Source: a bacterium
GTDB lineage: Bacteria; Electryoneota; AABM5-125-24; Hatepunaeales; Hatepunaeaceae
Direction of reading: 5' to 3'
Length of the DNA stretch: 41,047 bases
Assembly: GCA_021734165.1 (NCBI GenBank)
Contig: JAIPJL010000016.1
Location: forward strand, 1 to 41,047
Shown: positions 18,696 through 30,300 of the stretch, piece after piece
How the letters are laid out: the number at the start of each line of letters is the position of its first letter
Numbering within the stretch: the first letter of the stretch is position 1
The notes under the pieces: generated by a model
Told to the model about the DNA's origin: nothing
What the model saw: only the letters and a program-made list of their open reading frames with translations
Databases searched by the model: none
Position numbers and translations under genes: made by a program

Positions 18696-18717
18696 TTTGA
18701 TAGTGTATCCACATAAT

Positions 18718-18784
18718 AATCCGGAGTGATGCAACTGTTTATCAAAAAATCAAAGTGATTGATTGATGTTTGTAACTCCGGATT
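18718..18784. repeat. Long inverted repeat between the sugar genes and clpP
   Basis: AATCCGGAGT (18718-18727) and ACTCCGGATT (18775-18784) are perfect complements 47 bases apart. The inner bases TGCAA and TTGTA can extend the stem past a 2-base bulge. No T-run follows, so this is structured DNA or leader RNA of unknown role rather than an obvious terminator. Confidence 0.55.
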
Positions 18785-18833
18785 TATCGGAAAAAGGATC
18801 ACAACCTACTAAATCCTAACATTGAGGAAAACC

Positions 18834-19463
18834 ATGAACTTGATACCTATGGTTATCGAACAGACTGGTCGAGGCGAACGCGCTTTCGACATTTACTCAA
18901 GACTGTTGAAAGAACGCATTATCTTTATCGGCGGACCAATCGAGGATAACGTTGCCAGTTTGGTTATTGCGCAACTGATCTTCCTTGAAGCGGACGATCC
19001 GGATAAAGATATTTCAATATATATCAATTCTCCGGGTGGTTTGGTAACCTCTGGACTGGCAATCTTTGACACCATGCACTACATCAAGCCTGATATAGCG
19101 ACTATAGCTATCGGTCATGCCGCTTCTATGGGCGCTCTGCTGCTCGCTGCCGGAACAAAAGGCAAACGATCTGCCCTACCAAACTCAAAGATCATCATTC
19201 ACCAGCCTGCCGGTGGTATGCAGGGGCAGGCGTCTGATATAGATATTCACGCCAGAGAGATGCTTAAAACCCGCGACAGGCTTAACGCAATTCTGGCTGA
19301 AGCAACCGGTCAAACCATTAAAACTATTGCTAAAGACACTGATCGTGACAATATCATGACCGCAGATGAGGCTAAGGCTTACGGTTTGATTGATCGTGTT
19401 ATTCACCAAAGAAGCGATGCTGACGACAAATCCAAGTCAAAGGACAAAAAGGGCAAGAAGTGA
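18834..19463 (+). CDS. clpP: ATP-dependent Clp protease proteolytic subunit
   Basis: The 209-residue serine protease forms the tetradecameric chamber of ClpXP. The triad is complete: Ser98 in [14 protein letters not shown], His123 in IIIHQPAGG and Asp172 in TDRDNIM, with spacing equal to E. coli ClpP. The start is the ATG at 18834, preceded by GAGG. An in-frame TTG at 18822 is less likely because it lies on the ribosome site. The N terminus [20 protein letters not shown] is typical. The charged tail [11 protein letters not shown] is a small oddity. The stop overlaps the clpX start by 4 nt (GTGA), so translation is probably coupled. Confidence 0.96.
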   Translation: MNLIPMVIEQTGRGERAFDIYSRLLKERIIFIGGPIEDNVASLVIAQLIFLEADDPDKDISIYINSPGGLVTSGLAIFDTMHYIKPDIATIAIGHAASMGALLLAAGTKGKRSALPNSKIIIHQPAGGMQGQASDIDIHAREMLKTRDRLNAILAEATGQTIKTIAKDTDRDNIMTADEAKAYGLIDRVIHQRSDADDKSKSKDKKGKK

Positions 19464-20752
19464 GTGATGACAAAAGCGGAATAGAAACTCCAGACGGATC
19501 AGATCCAAAAGACCAACCTGAAGCCCCAATAGAAAGATGTTCTTTTTGCGACAGACGGATTGACATGACGCGTGTGATGGTCAAGGGAGATACAGCAGCA
19601 ATATGCGATGTTTGTATTGCTGGAGCAGGTCAGATCGTTAAGCGTGCCCTTGCCCAGAAAAGGACTGCTCTGAGAGATCAAATACCTAAACCCAGGCACA
19701 TTTTTGATAAACTCTCTGAATATGTGATCGGTCAGGACGACGCTAAACGCCGCATAGCCGTTGCTGTCTATAATCATTACTTACGAATTACCGCTAAGAC
19801 GCTTGATGATGATGTTGAGATTGAAAAATCAAATATCCTTATGATCGGACCGACAGGCACCGGTAAAACGCTCATTGCTCAAACTTTAGCAAGATTCCTT
19901 GAGGTTCCTTTCGCTATTGCTGATGCAACAACACTTACAGAGGCAGGATATGTCGGTGAAGATGTTGAGAATGTTCTGGTTCGTCTGCTACAGGCAGCCG
20001 ATGGCGATCTCGCTCAAGCCGAGATAGGAATTATCTATATAGATGAGATCGACAAGGTTGCCAGACGCAACGAATCTACATCTATTACTCGCGATGTTTC
20101 CGGTGAAGGTGTTCAGCAGGCTCTGCTTAAAATTCTGGAGGGTACGACAGCCAACCTCCCACCGGAAGGAGGCAGGAAACACCCGGAGCAGAAATTGCTG
20201 CCTCTTAACACGAAAAACATACTCTTCATTTGTGGAGGCGCTTTCGAAGGGATTGATAAAATCATCCAGACTCGTGTTGGCAAACGAGGGATGGGATTTG
20301 ATGCTGATGTACAGGGGCGTCGTAAAATGGGATTTTATGAACTCGTTGCCCAGGTTGAACCCGAAGACCTTCTGAAATACGGACTTATCCCCGAACTCAT
20401 CGGCAGATTGCCGATTGTTACTCCACTCGACAGGTTATCGAAAGAGGCTCTGAAGTCAGTACTGCTTAAACCAAAGAACGCACTCACCAAACAATATAAA
20501 AAACTTTTCGGATTCGAGGGAATCAAACTCACATTCGATGATGATGCGCTTGATGCAATGGTTGAACATGCCACGAAAAGAGATACCGGCGCGCGCGCTT
20601 TACGTAGTGTGATCGAAAAGGTGATGAATGAACTGATGTTCGAACTGCCTGAAATGGAAGATATTGAAGAGGTTATTATTACCGAAAAAACAGTTACCGA
20701 AAATGCTGAACCCAAGATCGTACATACAAAACCCGAACGCAAGAGCGCTTAA
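19460..20752 (+). CDS. clpX: ATP-dependent Clp protease ATP-binding subunit ClpX
   Basis: The 430-residue AAA+ unfoldase feeds substrates to ClpP. The N-terminal zinc domain has the four cysteines Cys27, Cys30, Cys49 and Cys52 (CSFC and CDVC). Walker A is GPTGTGKT at 130-137, followed by the ClpX-specific [15 protein letters not shown]. Walker B is IIYIDEIDK (Asp195, Glu196). The sensor region [17 protein letters not shown]-like is present as [17 protein letters not shown]. The start is GTG at 19460 inside the clpP stop, with AGGG upstream. The last ~20 residues are a divergent charged tail. Gene order clpP-clpX is the usual one. Confidence 0.96.
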   Translation: MSDDKSGIETPDGSDPKDQPEAPIERCSFCDRRIDMTRVMVKGDTAAICDVCIAGAGQIVKRALAQKRTALRDQIPKPRHIFDKLSEYVIGQDDAKRRIAVAVYNHYLRITAKTLDDDVEIEKSNILMIGPTGTGKTLIAQTLARFLEVPFAIADATTLTEAGYVGEDVENVLVRLLQAADGDLAQAEIGIIYIDEIDKVARRNESTSITRDVSGEGVQQALLKILEGTTANLPPEGGRKHPEQKLLPLNTKNILFICGGAFEGIDKIIQTRVGKRGMGFDADVQGRRKMGFYELVAQVEPEDLLKYGLIPELIGRLPIVTPLDRLSKEALKSVLLKPKNALTKQYKKLFGFEGIKLTFDDDALDAMVEHATKRDTGARALRSVIEKVMNELMFELPEMEDIEEVIITEKTVTENAEPKIVHTKPERKSA

Positions 20753-20755
20753 TCA

Positions 20756-21145
20756 ATGGAACTTATAAACCGTGAACTCTGCCTGACGTCCCATGTCGGC
20801 ACTAAAGAAATCCTCTTCGGTGGTCAGATGCTTGCCTGGGCGGACGTTGCTGCTTCGTTGTGGTGTATGCAGCTAATCCATTCGGATAATGTCATCACCG
20901 TTCACATGTCGGATATTGATTTCTTAGCGCCGGTCAGGGTTGGCGAGATCGTAGAGTTCTACGGTGAAGGTTACAAGATCGGCAGGACGAGCGTAACCGT
21001 TAAAATCTGCGTAAAGATTTTGGATCCTCGTACCGGAGAGCGCACTGAAGCGTTTCGCTATAGCTGCGTTATGGTTAATATCGATCGCAACCTTCGTCCC
21101 AGACCTGTACCGAAGGATGTGCAAGGAAAAAGCGAAGGTGATTGA
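20756..21145 (+). CDS. Hotdog-fold acyl-CoA thioesterase
   Basis: The 129-residue protein is a single hotdog domain of the YciA/acyl-CoA hydrolase type. It shows HVGTKEILFGGQMLAWADVA with the likely catalytic Asp in WADVA, then DIDFLAPVRVGEIVEFYGEG and a final GRTSVTVKICVKILD strand pair. It would hydrolyse acyl-CoA thioesters in the cytoplasm; chain-length preference cannot be seen. It starts 3 nt after the clpX stop and is therefore almost surely co-transcribed with clpP-clpX. A link to protein quality control is not evident, so the linkage may be incidental. Confidence 0.85.
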   Translation: MELINRELCLTSHVGTKEILFGGQMLAWADVAASLWCMQLIHSDNVITVHMSDIDFLAPVRVGEIVEFYGEGYKIGRTSVTVKICVKILDPRTGERTEAFRYSCVMVNIDRNLRPRPVPKDVQGKSEGD

Positions 21146-21313
21146 CGTTTAGAGTACAGCCTTCATGCTGCATTTAACAGACCAAAGCGTGTAAGCTGAA
21201 CAATATTTCTTATAAAGTCGTTTTGTGATTTACAACACATAATCCGGCAGCATCCTTTTATAAATTGTTGATTAGATTCACCACACCTCTTTGTTACTAA
21301 ATTCGGAAGTCCT

Positions 21314-24300
21314 ATGAAAAAGCTGACCATCTCGATTCTGGCTCTGTTCATCGCAAGCGTATCTTATGCTTTTACCGATGAATCCAATCTGACTTCAGAT
21401 CCACTGCCCATAGAGAGCCATTCCCTTTCATCCATGCCGAAACTCGCTCCGGTTAAGTCAACAGGCACAAAACTTGAGACTGCGTTGGTCGAATTTCTTA
21501 GCATCTATCAGACAAAAGGCGCTAAACCCGCAAGTGACTTCGCTCTGATCCATGATATTGATTTCAACGATGGTCAAGTTCGTGTTGAACTCTCCCTTAG
21601 AAAAGGCATCACCACCACCAGTCTGAATTTCACCGGAACCAACGTTGAAATTATCAGCCAATCTGATCATTTCATCATTGTGAAAGTCCCAGTTGAACAG
21701 CTTGAGAGTTTCGCTGCTGATATGATCGATGTAATGCTGGTTCACAGACCTCATAAAATGATTACTGACGTTACTAATGAGGGATTTGAGCTTATCGGAG
21801 GTGATGTTTTCCACAATGAGGATATTACCGGTGAAGGTGTGAAAATCGCTGTCGTTGATGGAGGCTACAACAGGCTTTCCGACGGACAGGAAGAAGGCGA
21901 ACTGCCTGCGAATCCTACAATGAGGAATTTCACACAGGAGGCTTTTGAAGATGGCAGTGTTCACGGCGCTGCCTGTACAGAGATAGTTTATGATTTCGTG
22001 CCGGATGCAGACTTTTACCTCGTTAAAGTCGCTACCGACGCTGACATTGAGAATGCTATTGACTACCTGATCGAGGAGCAGGTCGATATCGCTACTATGT
22101 CGCTCTCGTTCCCGAATGCGTTTGATGACTATTATCAAGGTCACGATCCTGTTTCCAATAAGGTCACAGAAGCGTTTGAAGCAGGTATTTTTTATGTCAA
22201 TTCGGCAGGTAATCAGGGACAGAAGCACTACCGCGCCGAGTTTGATGATCAGGATCATGATGAAAACGTGCACATGTTTGCTGATAATGTTTATGTAAAC
22301 CACTTCGGTTCCAGACCCGACAGGATTGCCACATTAGCACAAAACACAAGTATCTGGGCGTCTCTGGCGTGGGACGATTTTCCTGAGTCCGGCGTTAATT
22401 ACGATCTGTACGTGGTATTCTTTGACACGGAAAACGAAGAATGGATTCAGGTTGCCGAGTCCACTACTGAGCAGGATGGAGACGATCTGCCTACCGAATG
22501 GGTTTCATATCGCGCTGAAGCAAGAGGCTACTACGGATTGATTGTGCAGAACAACGGTGGAGCTGACGGTGTTGACTTCACGTTGTTTACATCACATGAT
22601 CTCGGTTACAAAACTGTTGAGGGCAGCATAACCATCCCCGGGCTCTCAGAAAACGACTTCGCTGTAGGCGCTGTCTATCAAGATGGCTGGGAGAGTGAAA
22701 ATCCGACGCTACAGTCATTTAGCTCAGGCGGACCCACTTACGATAACCGCATCAAGCCGGACATCAGCGGTACTGACGGCGTTTCCTCGTTTATTTATGA
22801 ACGCGAATTTTTCGGCACTTCTGCGGCTGCTCCAAGCGTCGCCGGAGCTGCGGCATTGGTATTGTCAGCACAAGACATGACAAACGCTGAGCTGTGGAAC
22901 TGGCTGACAGCGCATGCTGAAGATCGTGGTGAGCGAGGTCAGGATAATGGATATGGTCATGGGCTTTGCCATATTGAGATGGATTTTGAGGAAGCATCCG
23001 ATATCGAAGTAACATGGTCAGAGGATTACGGCTATCCCGATCTGATCGATTTTGGCAATGTTGCTCTGGATGATCTGCCCTTTGAACTTACCTTACAGGT
23101 CAGCAATATCGGCAATGATTTTCTCGAACTTGAGGAGATATTTTCTGACGCCGATTACCTGGATATTACTCCGGAGGACATGGCGCTGGAGCCTGACGAA
23201 AGCGGTGAAGTATTGCTCTCAATTGAATCTGACGATTATGGTAATTATGAGAATATACTGACATTCATTTCCAATGATCCTGATAACGAGGAATTAGAGA
23301 TTCCTATCAGAGCTATCGTTGGTGAACCTCCCGTTATTGAGGTTGAACCGCTAAATATAGAAGTCGATGGAGGCGGTGAACACACCATCACAATCGGAAA
23401 CACCGGCGTATGTAGGCTTAGGTACTTTATAGAAGCTGAGTTGGTAGATGAACCGGATCGTGATGAGGATGACCGATCCATGCGTAGAGGCAATATACCT
23501 CGGCGCGACGACCTGGGCGACATTCTCGGCGAGTTCAGTTGGGAGGGCGCCGGTGAAGATGTATATAAACCGGGGATCGCCTACAATCCTGAAGACGGGT
23601 TGATCTACCTGACTAATTATAACGGACACAGCATAGGCGTAGTTGATCCTTCGGAGAACTACCGCGAAGTGGCAAACTATGATGTAGGTGAAAGGTCGTT
23701 GTTCGGCGCTGCCTGGCTGAACGGAATATTATACTGTTATGATTCTGAAAACACAACCGTGACGAGATACAACTCTGAGGGGGAAAACCTTGGTGATCTG
23801 GAATTAGATAGAAGAGTATCGGCTTTAACTGCTTCACAGGAAGAGGGTGTTCTCCTTGCGCTTGAAAGAAATCATCCTTACCGGATTGTCGCTTATCGAG
23901 TCGATGGTGATGAAGTGCGGCGTTTCGCATTTATCAACTGGCGTGAAGGCAATTTTGCAAACGTCGAAAGTCGCAGTATATGCTGGGTGGACTGCCATAA
24001 GGATAATCAGCTCTGGATCAACTCACCCAATCGTATCTTTAATTTCTATGTTGACGCCGAGAACGCCGTTTGTGAACACGTTCAGGATTTCGAATATAAC
24101 AACGACAACGATCAATTTTGCGGTATCGGTCATGATGGCAGAAATCTGATTTTCGGTCCTCATGACTTCGATCATTATGAGATCGTCGATGATGGAATTG
24201 AGGAAATTCCGTGGCTGACAATTGACCCAATGGAAGGAGTACTTGAAGCTGAGGATGAAGATGTGATTACCGTAATCCTTGATGATACAGGACTTATATC

Positions 24301-27300
24301 CGGTGATTATGAAGTTGATATGCGCATATTATCTAACGATCCGGAGAATCAACTTGTTTTAGTACATATCTTAATGAGTGTAAGAGGTACTCCCGATATA
24401 GATCTTCGCTGGGATGAAGACTTGGGATTTGTTGAGGATGAAAACCGCAACGTTAACGTCGAAGAGTCGGTACTGAACTTTAATGTGCTCGGTGATATTT
24501 TTAACGGTGAATCCTATGAAATTCCGGTTACAGTTCGCAATGAAGGAACCGATTGGCTCGAAATAGATGATATTACATACGAAGGCGACGACGTCTGGTC
24601 AATCGATCCGCAGGAAATGGTCATTGATCCCACTGATGAAGCAAATGTCGTAATAAGCTTTAGGGCTGACGAGTCAGGTGAGTATAACGCTAACCTTATA
24701 TTCATTAGCAACGATCCCGATGAGGAAGAACTATCAGTAAGGATGACAGCCACAAGTTTGGATCCGCCGGTGATTGGCGTCGATCCGATGGAGATAGAAA
24801 CGGACGGTCCTCGCGGAGAAGTTATTACAGTCTCAAATTCCGGTGAAGCGCCGCTTCGATTCACGACAGATATTAGAATTATCAGCGAACCGGAAAGAGA
24901 TATTGATGTCCGCTCATTGCGCAATGTTGAAAGCGCCTCAGCGCCTCAGCGGGATGACCTCGGAGATCAAATTGGTGAGTTTACCTGGGACGCCGCAGGC
25001 GAGAACGATTATAAGGTAGGTATTACTTACAATCCCAACGACAACCTGCTTTACCTTACTACTTATGCTGATCACACTATTGGAGTCCTCGATCCCGCTC
25101 AAGACTATGAAGAAGTGACGAGATACAATACTGAAAATAATTTCCTTATGAACGCAGCCTGGCTTAACGGGATTATGTATTGTATTAACTATAATAATCA
25201 AACTGTCACACAGTTTAATGCTGTCGGTGAAAATCTTGGTAATATGGGACTCGGGATCAACAGACCTGTTGCTTTAGCTGCTTCTGTTGATGAAGGCGTT
25301 CTTCTCGTTATGGAGGGAGAGGGTAATTTTCGAATTCATGTACTGAGTATTGATGATGACGGCATTGAAGAAATTGATATCATCGACTGGCGTCAGGGAG
25401 ACTTTGAGGCAATCTCTTGTCTTAGTATTTGCTGGATTGACAGCCATCCTGACCAACAGTTATGGATGAGTTCAAGTAACCATATCTGGAATTTTGCTGT
25501 TGACGTCCGTGAGTGGGTCGTCGAGCCTGTTCAAGATTTTGAATATGATAATAGTAATAACGCTTGGTGTGGCATTGGTCATGACGGCGATGATCTGATA
25601 CTTGGAGTTTACGCATCCGATCATTACGAAATCGTCAATGATGGCGTGATCGAATTTTGGTGGATAATGCTCGAACCAAGAGAAGGCATCGTTGAACCCG
25701 ACAGCGAACTTGAAATCAGACTCATACTTTCTGACCATGGCTGCCTGCCCGGTGATTATGAAGCCGAACTCACTTTTAATTCCAACGATCCTGCTAACCA
25801 GGAAGTGATTGTCAATGTTTTAATGCACATCACGGAAGTACCCGACATTGATCTGCAGTGGGATGAGGATTGGGGCTATGTTGCTGACGAGGATGGCAAT
25901 GTTGACATAGAACAAGCGGTAATAGACCTTAGCGGTAGTGGTATATATATAGGTGGACCTTATGATTCCGAGATTACAGTTATTAATAAAGGTTCGGCTA
26001 ATCTTGAGATTGAGGAAATCTTTACCGAGGGAGATGAAGTCTGGTCTGTAAATGAGGAAGAAATGGTTCTTGAGTCAGAAGAAGAAGCGGTAATTACATT
26101 CTCTTTCGAAGCTGAGGAGCCCGGTGCATATGAGGGCACAATTACATTTGTGTCCAACGATCCCGACGAGGAAGAACTTACAATCAGGATGTTCGCGGAA
26201 GCAATCGAACCACCTGATATTGGCTTTGATCCGCACACGATTGAGGATGACCTACTTACCGGAGTGGTTGAAACATACTCGATTACAATGGAGAACACAG
26301 GAGATGCTTCAGTCAGTTGGCATACTGAAATCGAGATCATCAGTGAACCTGAAGAAGAGCGCGATTATAATGCTCGTTCGTTACGCGGTATGAGCGGTGC
26401 AGCTCCACGGCGCGATGAACCGGGTGATTTGATCGCTTCATTCGAGGGTATTAACGCCGCGGACGAGTACAGCTCATGCATTGGCTGGGATTATGATAAC
26501 GGGCGTATGTGGGTGACAAACTACAATGCCGGAATTGCTGCCGCTTATACGCATGATGCGAATTACGAGGAATTTGAAGAGGTGGCTCGCATCGAAGTAG
26601 GCGCTAACATGGATGGATGCTGGGTAAACGGTCTCCTTTTTATCCCTGAAGAATTTCGCAGCGGAAACGTAAACCGCTGGGATGAGAATGGTGAAAATAT
26701 CGGTGCCATTCAATTTGATTACGAGGTTTGCGGTCTTGCCGCAGATGCTGAAGAGCAGTTGTTGCTTGTTCAGGAATTCGGAAATAATTACCCTATTCAT
26801 GTCTATGCGATTAATGAAGACAATGAACAAGACGAAGAACTTGGTGAGATCAACAACTATAATCCATTTGAAATGTTTAATGGAGTTGGTTTGGAGTGGG
26901 TCGCCGCTCATAAAGAGGCGCCTCTTTGGATGACAGAAGGCAGAGAAGGTATTGTTTACCAGATCGCGGTTGATCGCGACAGGTGGCAATGTATTGATTC
27001 CGATGATGTAGTATCGTTCAGAGTCGGTGATATTGGACCATCATACAGCACGGTTGCTCATGACGGTGAATACATCTGGGCTTCAGGTTACACTGCGGAT
27101 GACATTCGTATTTACGATGACGGTTACAGAGATGATCTCTGGATAACGGTTGAACCGGATGAAGGCTCTTTAGAATCCGATGATGCTGTTCAGATTGAAG
27201 TAACCGTTGACACGCATGATCTAATCTCTGGTGAATATATTGCTGATATAAGCTTTCTATCGGACGATGATGATGAACTTGGTATAGTGAGGGTAATAAT

Positions 27301-30300
27301 ACATATTACAGGCGTCCCCGATATAGATGTCGTTTGGTCTGAAGTTAACGGCTATCCCGATCTGATTGACTTTGGTGAGGTTTTTTCGGGATTTGAGTCG
27401 TCGTTAGTGATAAATATTCTGAATACAGGTGGCACGGCGCTTGAAGTTGAAGATGTATCTATAAACAGTGACGAGTACACGGTCGATCCTGTTGAATTTG
27501 TCATTGATCCTGATGAGAGCCAGGAAGTAACACTGACCTTCTATTCTGAAGAGACTGGTGTTTTTGAAGACACCTTGCTTATTATCAGCAATGCAAATAA
27601 CAATGGCGAGCTTGAGATCCCTGTCAGAGCGGAAGTAGTTGGTGATCCTCCGGTGATAGTTGTGGAACCCCGGAATATAGAAATTGAAGTAGGAATAGAG
27701 GGACCGGGTCCTCCTCAACGTCTCAACATTGCCAATGAAGGTGGAAGTTCTCTTAGATTTCATATTAATGTTGATGTTACTAATTCGCCGTATCTGGATG
27801 AGATAAATGTTGAGGATATTTCAAATATGCGTTTTGCTGTGTTCCAAACGAATGCCTCATGGGGCTGGCTTGACGAAGTTATGCTTGGTCAAGAGGAGCT
27901 TATCAATGATGATAATTGTGATTATTTTCGTGACTGGAATGCCTTAAACGATATTGATTTCGATGATTACGATGCAATAGTTATCAATGCTAACGGAGAA
28001 GCTGCTGACGTTTATAATCGAAACATCGAGAGACTTACTGAATATGTCAATGATGGTGGTGGTCTATACTTTGAGATGGGAAGAGCTAATCAACAGATTC
28101 GCGTTCCCGGTGGTTTCACAAACAGCGGTGGAGGCGCGAACAACGGTGTTTTTGTAGTTAGTCCATTCGATGATGACGATAATTATAGTTTACTTGCTGA
28201 AATATTCCACTCAACACAGCCAGATTTCTGGGAAGGAAATGAACTCATCGAAGGTGAGCCTTTCCTGCTTTCATCATATCCGATGGGTCAATTTGCAGAT
28301 GCGTTAGATAACGATGTTATTGAATATTATCAACTTATCGCTGTTCCGCAAGGTCAGCAAAATGGTGGTATTGTTGCTTATGGTATCGGTAAAGGTCACA
28401 TCCTGACGATATGTCACCCAACCGGTCAGTGCTGGCAGAACTTCACAGGTGAAGGTCAATGGGGTTCAGTATGCACAGAAATCCTTTACTTTCTGACAAG
28501 TTCAAACTTTAGATGGATTACAGTTGAACCTTCTGAATCTCCGGAACACGGTATTGATCCCAATGGAGATATAGATATTGATGTGATATTCAATACCGAA
28601 GACTTGGTTGAAGGTGACTATGAAGCTGACATTCTAATCTTCTCAAATGATCCTGAAAATCCGGTAGTCTATGTATCTGTCATGATGTTTTTAAATGGTA
28701 TTCCTCTTATTGAAGTCGATCCCGATTCGATTGATTTTGGGTTTATTGAAGCAAATAGAATGTATGAATTGCCTTTAACTATCAAAAGTGTTGGATCTGG
28801 AACTCTTGAAGTTGTGGATATTACTTTTACAGATGACATTGGCTTCTCTGTCGATCAGAGGGAGGATTTTTTGGTAGATCCAAGAGAAGAACGAGACATC
28901 ATTGTTTCATTTAATTCAGAAAATGAGAGTCTGTTCGAGACAACTATGATCATCAGCAGCAATGCTTTTTGGAACGAGAGACTTGAAATTCCGGTTAGAG
29001 CATGTACTTCAGATAACCTGCCTCCCCAAGTCGTACGTGAAATACCCGATATTGAGATTGACGAAGACTCGGAGCCGTTCTTCATTGAAAACCTGAACAA
29101 CTTCTTCAGCGATCCCGACGACGATCAACTCGGATTCAACGCAGTTTCCGATGACGGGCATATCGATCTTGAAATTGATGATGACAGCAACCTGTTACTT
29201 GAAGTTCATGGCGATTGGAACGGCGTTATGACGATAACTGTGACGGCTGACGATGGATATAGACCTGAAAGAAATGATGCTCCGGTAAGAAGTCTAAGGT
29301 CGGCGAATGGCAGTCAGGAAAAGACTTTCATAGAATGTACAAAGACACCATTATTGTCATTCCCGCGCAGGCGGGAATCTACTAATAATAACAGGTTAGT
29401 TGATTCCTGCCTTCGCAGGAATGACACTATCCAGCCAAGGCGAGACTGGACAACAGAGCTTGAATTTGAGCTAACTGTCAACCCAATCAATGACAGACCG
29501 AATATCTTTAATGCACCTGAAGAGATAGACGCCCGTGAAGATGATAATATTGAATTTGACGTCTGGGTATATGACGCTGACGTCGCTTCAGAATGGGATA
29601 ATGATTCGCTAAGATTCTCATTCCTCGAAGATGATGGACTTGTCGAAAAAGGCGCTGCTTTTGAGGTTATAGATGGCATGATAGGACGTTTCACCTGGCA
29701 GACCGGCTACGACGACGCAGGAGTCTATGTGCCGATCATCAGGGTACAGGATAACTTCCATGAACGCGATCTGTGTGCGGTCAGGATAAACGTCTCTAAT
29801 AATAACCGCGCTCCCGAATATATCGCTGAAATCCCGCCAATTGAATTCGATGAGGATGATGGAGTAGCCATGGTTGCCACTTTAAACGAGCACTTTCGCG
29901 ATCCGGACGGTGGACGCTTGAATTTTCTCGCTGACGGTGAAGGACTTTACACCGCTGTTAATGAAGCAAGTCAACTGTTCATCAGACCACGTGAAAACTG
30001 GAACGGTGTGTCAAGTTTGAACATTACCGCTCGTGATAATTTGAATCAGGATACATGTATGGATATTCCGATCAGGGTAAATGCTGTGAACGATCCTCCC
30101 TCAGATTTCAGCCTTTTGACGCCGGATGACTATGCTGTAATAGGTACATTTCCTAATGTTGAATTTACTTGGGAGACGTCTGATGACATTGAAGATTCGA
30201 CAGTCGTTTACACTCTCTTAATAGAGTTTATTGACTATGGGGGTGAAATCGAAAGACGGAACATTCAAGAGAATCATATAGAAATACCTCGCGAATGGCT

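Noticed and set aside
21458-22303. 281-codon open frame on the minus strand inside the S8 gene
   Set aside because: The plus-strand frame here encodes the protease prodomain and the catalytic Asp and His; the minus-strand protein shows no family pattern.
29314-29694. Minus-strand open frame over the in-gene element
   Set aside because: The element reads open on both strands because it is palindromic; the rest opposes cadherin-like coding sequence.
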